From Hahnella aquatica (GTDB lineage: Bacteria; Pseudomonadota; Gammaproteobacteria; Burkholderiales; Burkholderiaceae_A), in the NCBI GenBank assembly GCA_965194505.1, contig OZ239144.1, positions 496,001-560,000 of the forward strand: DNA of 64,000 nucleotides. Reading direction: 5' to 3'. Numbering within the stretch: position 1 is the stretch's first letter; every line of letters begins with the position of its first letter. The notes beneath the pieces were generated by a model. That model saw only the letters and a list, made by a program, of their open reading frames with translations. It made no database searches and had not been told where the DNA came from. The position numbers and the translations under genes were made by a program. Positions 59,920-64,000 of this stretch are shown in pieces.

Positions 59920-61137
59920 ATGGCAACCAACTCCATTGCAGTCGATGCCGTTCTTGGCGATTCACCTTCTGACCAAGGGCTGCGGCTGTCAGATCGTTTC
60001 TTTGCCTCCCTGTTCAATCATCTTGTCTACCCCCAGATCTGGGAAGACCCGGAGGTGGATCTCGAAGCCCTCGGCCTCCAAGACGGTGAGCATGTGCTTG
60101 CGATTGCCTCGGGAGGCTGCAATCTTCTCAATATGCTCACGGCCGCAGATGTTCGCATCTCTGCGCTGGATCTGAGCCGCGCACACATTGCGCTCAACCG
60201 CCTTAAGCATGCGTCTGTCAGGGCGTTTGAGTCGCATGACGAGTTCTTTAACTTCTTCGGCCATGCAGACCAGCAGGGCAATCTGAGGCTTTACAGGGAC
60301 AAGGTGGCCCCGCACCTGGATGAGGCCAGTCGAGCCTACTGGGAGAAGCGGGCACCTCTGCGGCCCCGGATCCATGCGTTTACCCGAAACTTCTATGCCA
60401 ATGGGGTGCTTGGTCGTTTCATCGGCGTAAGTCACTTCTTTGCGCGGCTTTTCGGGGTGAACCCGCAAGACATTCTCTCGGCCAAGAATCGGCAGGAGCA
60501 GGTGGAAATATTTGATGCGACCATGGGCCGAGTGCTCAAGCGTCCCATGGTTCGTCGGGCACTTCAAACACCGTTCGCCCTCTACGGGCTTGGCATTCCG
60601 GCGGCCCAGTTCGAAAAGCTCCAGGGTGATGCCCCGTCGATGGCACATGTCGTACACGATCGTTTGCGCAGGCTTGCCTGTGACTTCGACTTGGCCACCA
60701 ACTACTTTGCCTGGCAGGCGTTTGGAAGACGCTACGACACCGAGGCAAGACAGGCGGTGCCGCGCTACCTAAAGCGGCAGCACTATGCGCACCTGCGAGA
60801 TCGCATCGACAACGTGGCCATCCATCGGAAGATCGCCACCACCTTCATGGCCGAGCAGCCCCAGGCATCGATTGACGCCTTTGTCTTGCTCGATGCCCAA
60901 GACTGGATGAACGACCAGCAGCTCAATGCCCTGTGGTCAGAGATTGACCGAACGGCAAGCTCGGGTGCAAGGGTCATTTTCCGGACTGCAGGAGAAGAGA
61001 ACATTCTCCTGGGCCGTGTGAATCCAGCCGTTCTTCAGCACTGGCACTACGAGGAGCAGTTGTCCAAACAGCTGCATCAGCAGGATCGGTCCGCCATCTA
61101 CGGGGGCTTTCACCTGATGCGACGCACGCGGGTCTGA
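59920..61137 (+). CDS. btaA: Betaine lipid synthesis: S-adenosylmethionine:diacylglycerol 3-amino-3-carboxypropyl transferase
   Basis: The first step of diacylglyceryl-trimethylhomoserine synthesis, moving the aminocarboxypropyl group of SAM to diacylglycerol. The 405-residue protein fits BtaA (DUF3419): SLFNHLVYPQIWEDPEVDLE, HVLAIASGGCNLLNMLTA (SAM-binding glycines), and a C-terminal RVIFRTAGEENILLGRVNP with the family ending RSAIYGGFHLMRRTRV. ATG 59920 has GGGAGG upstream; a GTG 24 bases before is in frame. With btaB it lets the cell replace phospholipids when phosphate runs out, as described in Sinorhizobium, where btaAB belongs to the Pho regulon; the Pho box upstream agrees. Confidence 0.93.
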   Translation: MATNSIAVDAVLGDSPSDQGLRLSDRFFASLFNHLVYPQIWEDPEVDLEALGLQDGEHVLAIASGGCNLLNMLTAADVRISALDLSRAHIALNRLKHASVRAFESHDEFFNFFGHADQQGNLRLYRDKVAPHLDEASRAYWEKRAPLRPRIHAFTRNFYANGVLGRFIGVSHFFARLFGVNPQDILSAKNRQEQVEIFDATMGRVLKRPMVRRALQTPFALYGLGIPAAQFEKLQGDAPSMAHVVHDRLRRLACDFDLATNYFAWQAFGRRYDTEARQAVPRYLKRQHYAHLRDRIDNVAIHRKIATTFMAEQPQASIDAFVLLDAQDWMNDQQLNALWSEIDRTASSGARVIFRTAGEENILLGRVNPAVLQHWHYEEQLSKQLHQQDRSAIYGGFHLMRRTRV

Positions 61138-61808
61138 TGGCGTCGCAGGGCCTGGAGCAGCATGGGGAGAAGATGGACGGGGTCTACCGCTGGACCCGAT
61201 ACGTGTATGACTGGACCAGGCCCTTTTTCCTATTTGGCCGAGATGCATTGGTCGATGGATTGAACCCGCCTCAAGGGGGCAGGGTCTGTGAACTGGGCTG
61301 CGGCACTGCGCACAACCTGATTCGTCTGGCTCGACGCCGACCAGACTTGCAGATCATCGGAGTCGATGCGTCTGGCGCCATGCTGGAAGTGGCTCAACGA
61401 AACATTCGGCAGGCTGGGCTGCAAGATCAGGTGGTGTTGGTCCGTGGCTATGCGGAGTCCTACAAGCCGCCGGAGGCAGTGGATGCGGTGCTGTTTCCGT
61501 ATTCGCTTTCCATGATGCCCGAGCCAGCGCTGGCCATGCAGAACGCAAGTGACTGGCTGAGAGAAGGCGGGGCGATCCATGTGGTGGACTTCGGAGATCT
61601 CCGGAGCTGGCCAGGCGTTGCCCGAAAGGCACTGCTGTGGTTTCTCAACCGTTTTGAGGTCTATCCGAGGCCAGAGCTCTTTGAATCGATGCCCGGCTCC
61701 ATGCGAGTAACGGCCTCGTGGAGGCTTGGGGGCTACTGTGTGAGCGCTATGTTGCAGCAGGCCCGCGCCGTTGACGGCGATACTTCAGCAAAGGCAGTTG
61801 CAACCTAA
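61137..61808 (+). CDS. btaB: Betaine lipid N-methyltransferase BtaB
   Basis: A 223-residue class I SAM methyltransferase. VCELGCGTAHNLIRLARRRP is motif I, IIGVDASGAMLEVAQRNI motif II, and AVLFPYSLSMMPEPALAM the central strand that BtaB proteins conserve. It should add three methyl groups to the diacylglyceryl-homoserine made by BtaA. Its ATG overlaps the btaA stop (TGATG) for coupled translation. The pair is a complete route to DGTS, a phosphorus-free substitute for phosphatidylcholine and phosphatidylethanolamine. Confidence 0.92.
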   Translation: MASQGLEQHGEKMDGVYRWTRYVYDWTRPFFLFGRDALVDGLNPPQGGRVCELGCGTAHNLIRLARRRPDLQIIGVDASGAMLEVAQRNIRQAGLQDQVVLVRGYAESYKPPEAVDAVLFPYSLSMMPEPALAMQNASDWLREGGAIHVVDFGDLRSWPGVARKALLWFLNRFEVYPRPELFESMPGSMRVTASWRLGGYCVSAMLQQARAVDGDTSAKAVAT

Positions 61809-61827
61809 GAGATCTTCGCCAGAGGGG

Positions 61828-62274
61828 TTATGCGACCCGTTCGAGCAGCAGTTGGAGGGCAGCCGAGCTCTGCGCATCATTGGCCTGTTCGAGGGCATCC
61901 AGCAGCACCTCACGGATATCTTCTTGCCCGACCAATTCCATGTCCCAGTTCGGAAAAATGCGCTCTCGAACCTCCTCACTTGTACTCAGTATGACAACGG
62001 TCTCATGTCGAGGGTCTGACGTGATCAGTTCCATCAGTCGGGTCACATGTGCCTTGGGTCCTTCGATCCACTGAAAGAAAACGCCGCCGCCAAAAACCAG
62101 CAGGCCGGTAATTCCCAAGGGCGGGTTTCGGCGGCGAGACGTGGCCACAATGGCATCCACAGTCTTGTCATCAGCGCCTGCCGATGCATGACTGCAGTAC
62201 ACGAGGTTGTAGAGCAGGTCGTCTCGTAGACCTTTGAGCGGCTCGTCCCTTTGAGGCTCATCTGGCGATGTCAT
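61828..62274 (-). CDS. BLUF-domain blue-light sensor
   Basis: A 148-residue flavin-based photoreceptor, essentially one BLUF domain (about 20-115) with a short helical C-terminus. LYNLVYCSHA holds the photoactive tyrosine (Tyr26), SRRRNPPLGITGLLV the FAD-contacting Asn50, and FFQWIEGPK the key Gln68 that rotates on illumination. All three critical residues are present, so it should be photochemically competent. No effector domain is attached, so it must signal through a partner protein. It lies 69 bases after the HiPIP gene on the same strand, in a light-related neighbourhood. Confidence 0.93.
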   Translation of the reverse strand: MTSPDEPQRDEPLKGLRDDLLYNLVYCSHASAGADDKTVDAIVATSRRRNPPLGITGLLVFGGGVFFQWIEGPKAHVTRLMELITSDPRHETVVILSTSEEVRERIFPNWDMELVGQEDIREVLLDALEQANDAQSSAALQLLLERVA

Positions 62275-62343
62275 GGCTTTGTACCTGTTACGTTCGAGCT
62301 AGCAGTCTTAGCTGACCTGTGGCGATGACAACCAGGCCTTGAA

Positions 62344-62643
62344 TTACGCCTTTGCCCAGGCGGAGCACCATCCTGCTGCGGCAACTTGTTTACCAGCGAA
62401 AATCGTACATCCGCCGGCTTTGTCCGAGGCTTTCTTGTAGAGGGCGCAGTTGGCGCAGTTTTGGCTGGCCTGGTGCTTTGGGTACTTCTTGTTGTCGACC
62501 TTGGTCGTGTCGGCCTTGTAGCCAAGTGCAGCCGCCTGCGGATCTGTTTCTGCAACCATGGCCTGAGCCTGAACTGCCAATCCTGAGCCCAGTAGTCCGA
62601 GTCCAACAGCCGAGTGGATAACAAAAGTGCGTCGTGAATTCAT
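62344..62643 (-). CDS. High-potential iron-sulfur protein (HiPIP)
   Basis: A 99-residue periplasmic electron carrier. The N-terminus MNSRRTFVIHSAVGLGLLGS is a Tat-type signal, needed because the 4Fe-4S cluster is inserted before export. Cys63, Cys66, Cys79 and Cys93 in NCANCALYK, AGGCTIF and GWCSAW are the four ligands. In purple bacteria HiPIP reduces the photosynthetic reaction centre or serves respiration. With bciA it supports a phototroph. The frame runs further upstream to 62703, but the Tat start fixes the gene at 62643. Confidence 0.95.
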   Translation of the reverse strand: MNSRRTFVIHSAVGLGLLGSGLAVQAQAMVAETDPQAAALGYKADTTKVDNKKYPKHQASQNCANCALYKKASDKAGGCTIFAGKQVAAAGWCSAWAKA

Positions 62644-62779
62644 GTCGAGCTCCAAATGAGTGGGGGAGATGGATAGAAATGCAACTGCATAGGCTTGAAT
62701 CATATTCCCAAAACCACCGCGGCCGTATCCTGACTCACCAACTTGCTGCTACGCGTAGGCGTTTAGTGACGCCTTTACT

Positions 62780-62986
62780 TTAAATAGTGGGTTTGAGAGT
62801 CTTTTGATTGATCGACTTTGTCAATCCCTCCGTGCCGGCCCGGTCTGTGGTCGATGCCTCAGCCGTATTCTCTTCCCTGAGCTTCGGAAACCTCATGCTC
62901 GTACCGTCCCATTGCTGGCCACACCAGCAGCGACCTTCTGCGTTAATGATGCAAGTCCCACTCCCACAGCAACGCTCGTCTTCCAT
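62780..62986 (-). CDS. Small cysteine-rich protein
   Basis: A 68-residue soluble protein with Cys6, 7, 12, 20 and 22 in CCGSGTCIINAEGRCWCGQQ, followed by WDG. The pattern recurs in small uncharacterised proteins of betaproteobacteria and suggests a metal or iron-sulfur site. AAGGAG lies five bases before the ATG at 62986, so the start is well supported. Residues after 36 are polar and probably unstructured. The gene lies upstream of HiPIP on the same strand with a 136-base gap. The gap holds a six-base-pair hairpin at 62757-62774 without a T run. Confidence 0.78.
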   Translation of the reverse strand: MEDERCCGSGTCIINAEGRCWCGQQWDGTSMRFPKLREENTAEASTTDRAGTEGLTKSINQKTLKPTI

Positions 62987-63157
62987 CTCAACTCCTTCGA
63001 AAAGTTGTTGTCAATTTAAGCAGCATAATGCGCCAGCTTGGGAGGGAAACGTTCGAACCACGCAGGCTCAGTGGGCAACGATCCGTAAGAGCTTTCTTTG
63101 AGTAGGGGCATGCTGCGCGTGTGGGATGCGGAGCGTTGCAGATACTAGATTCGGTGC

Positions 63158-63289
63158 ATGGATACGAATCGCGCAACCAAATCAAAAAACAGGGCAGTCA
63201 TCACATACGTTGTGCTTGTTGCACTCTTTGTGCTGATCTTTGGGGGGCTGTCGCTCTTGAGCCTTTTCCTTGATAACGTGAAACTCTGA
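63158..63289 (+). CDS. Possible 43-residue single-span membrane protein
   Basis: The ATG at 63158 opens a 43-codon frame: a basic N-terminus MDTNRATKSKNRAV, then one hydrophobic helix (about 15-38: YVVLVALFVLIFGGLSLLSL) and a short FLDNVKL tail. The basic-inside arrangement is that of a real bitopic membrane protein. No ribosome binding site was seen just upstream. It is too short to recognise. Alternatively it is chance; the minus-strand frame over the same bases has no protein-like features. Confidence 0.5.
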   Translation: MDTNRATKSKNRAVITYVVLVALFVLIFGGLSLLSLFLDNVKL

Positions 63290-63452
63290 TCGCGCGGGCA
63301 TCCGCTCGAGGGATGATTAAGGAACGCCATCGCCTGTTGCTCAGGCCAGCCGTAATCAGAACCTTGTGACGATTCAAGCCATGTAGAGCTCCCAGCCGGA
63401 GCCTAAAAGGCCCCGGCCTGTGAGGTTGAGACGTTACTTGGTCATTTGGAGA

Positions 63453-63803
63453 TCACTGACCAGTATGATTTGCAGCAATAAAATTGCCCACCGGGGTGAA
63501 AAACATAAAAAGACCGGTCTTGGCTTTGTCCGTCGCTGCTGAGTTCTTGTAAGTCACTCGCCATTCCTTCCCCTTTTTACCGTCAATCATTGATATGGAC
63601 TCATGTTTGACGGCAGACCAACTTGCCTCGAGCTTTCCGCCCTTGACAAGGCCCTCCTTGCGTTGATCGGCACACCTGATCACGACGGCCTCTGCTGCGG
63701 GCTTCGAGCCATGGAAATGACATCCATCGCCAGGGCCCGCTAGGGCGGGATTGGCGAGGGTGGCGGCAATCGACAAACCAATGGTTATGAATAATTTTTT
63801 CAT
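63453..63803 (-). CDS. DUF6488 secreted protein
   Basis: A 116-residue periplasmic protein; signal peptide 1-22 (ATLANPALA). The mature part has KLEASWSAVKHESIS and EWRVTYKN, and ends FFTPVGNFIAANHTGQ, matching DUF6488. The usual histidine-rich start of the family is reduced here to CHFHG. Members are often found beside metal-efflux genes, which suggests a metal-binding role; function is unproven. The next gene upstream on the minus strand ends 18 bases before it. Confidence 0.82.
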   Translation of the reverse strand: MKKLFITIGLSIAATLANPALAGPGDGCHFHGSKPAAEAVVIRCADQRKEGLVKGGKLEASWSAVKHESISMIDGKKGKEWRVTYKNSAATDKAKTGLFMFFTPVGNFIAANHTGQ

Positions 63804-63821
63804 GATGAATCCTTTGAATGA

Positions 63822-64000
63822 TTAAAGTGAATTACGGCTCTTGTCGGTGGTGTTTTCGATGTCCATGTCCTCATGGATATGGCGGTGCTCCTCAAAGGGA
63901 AAGCGGAAGGTTTCACCGTTGACATCGTGCTGATAACCATGCAGCTGGGCAAAGAGCAGGTAGACACCGGCTGCGATCAAGCCAAGGTTTGCCGTGTAAC
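63822..64000 (-). CDS. C-terminal part of a membrane protein (cut by window edge)
   Basis: Minus-strand frame entering from the right edge, with 58 residues and a TAA at 63822. It begins with a hydrophobic segment, YTANLGLIAAGVYLLFAQLH, then a polar tail with EEHRHIHEDMDIENTTDK. The tail contains several histidines and acidic residues and may bind metal. It precedes the DUF6488 gene by 18 bases, probably in one operon. The family cannot be named from this fragment. Confidence 0.55.
   Translation of the reverse strand, partial: YTANLGLIAAGVYLLFAQLHGYQHDVNGETFRFPFEEHRHIHEDMDIENTTDKSRNSL

Noticed and set aside
62757..62774. AGGCGT/ACGCCT hairpin as a terminator
   Set aside because: The stem is only six base pairs and no T run follows on either strand.

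Overview
The window looks like a chromosomal segment of a GC-rich betaproteobacterium, most likely Burkholderiales, probably an aerobic anoxygenic phototroph. The phototroph inference rests on a recognisable divinyl chlorophyllide 8-vinyl-reductase (bciA, 45382-46287), a high-potential iron-sulfur protein (62344-62643), an AerR/PpaA-like cobalamin-binding protein (41377-42189) and a BLUF blue-light sensor (61828-62274). A phasin points to polyhydroxyalkanoate storage. Gene density is high, many neighbours overlap by a few bases, and no rRNA, tRNA, CRISPR array, insertion sequence or prophage was seen. No stretch above 300 bases lacks a gene.

1-16 kb: start of a YkgJ-type cysteine-cluster gene (cut by the window edge), rpiA, phoU, yggX, a CoA-transferase/crotonase pair, a phasin with terminator, an SbtA-like bicarbonate permease, and a YkuK-type protein. 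A structured leader or small RNA precedes an ABC exporter/DUF3299 module. Then come a histone-deacetylase-like amidohydrolase, a ClC/aldolase/tautomerase operon, and a four-gene operon of a DUF1538 membrane protein, two PII-type proteins and a coiled-coil protein.

16-40 kb: haloacid dehalogenase, polyphosphate kinase 2, an Rrf2 regulator with an unknown partner, a MerR-type regulator, an orphan tungstate-binding protein, LpxR, and a second ABC exporter with an AttH-like lipocalin. A two-partner secretion pair follows, whose 2521-residue passenger carries YDG-type repeats and an unusual C-terminal octad-repeat region. After it come a degenerate GGDEF protein, an unknown protein, and a hydroxyisobutyrate-dehydrogenase-like enzyme.

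40-48.7 kb: small membrane and lipoprotein genes, the AerR/PpaA-like protein, a minus-strand run (HDAC-like, DUF2256, DUF2721, nuclease, DUF423), bciA, a D-erythronate dehydrogenase-like gene and a DUF6352 gene.

48.8-61.8 kb is a phosphorus-scavenging island: an aminoethylphosphonate ABC importer with an FAD oxidoreductase, PhnX and a PhnZ-like HD oxygenase on the plus strand, convergent with a phnDCEE phosphonate importer and a phosphodiesterase on the minus strand. It is followed by btaAB for the phosphorus-free betaine lipid. Pho-box-like sequences of similar quality lie 57-64 bases before phoU, phnD and btaA, so these units probably answer to PhoB together.

61.8-64 kb holds the BLUF and HiPIP genes, two very small genes, a DUF6488 secreted protein and a gene cut by the right edge.
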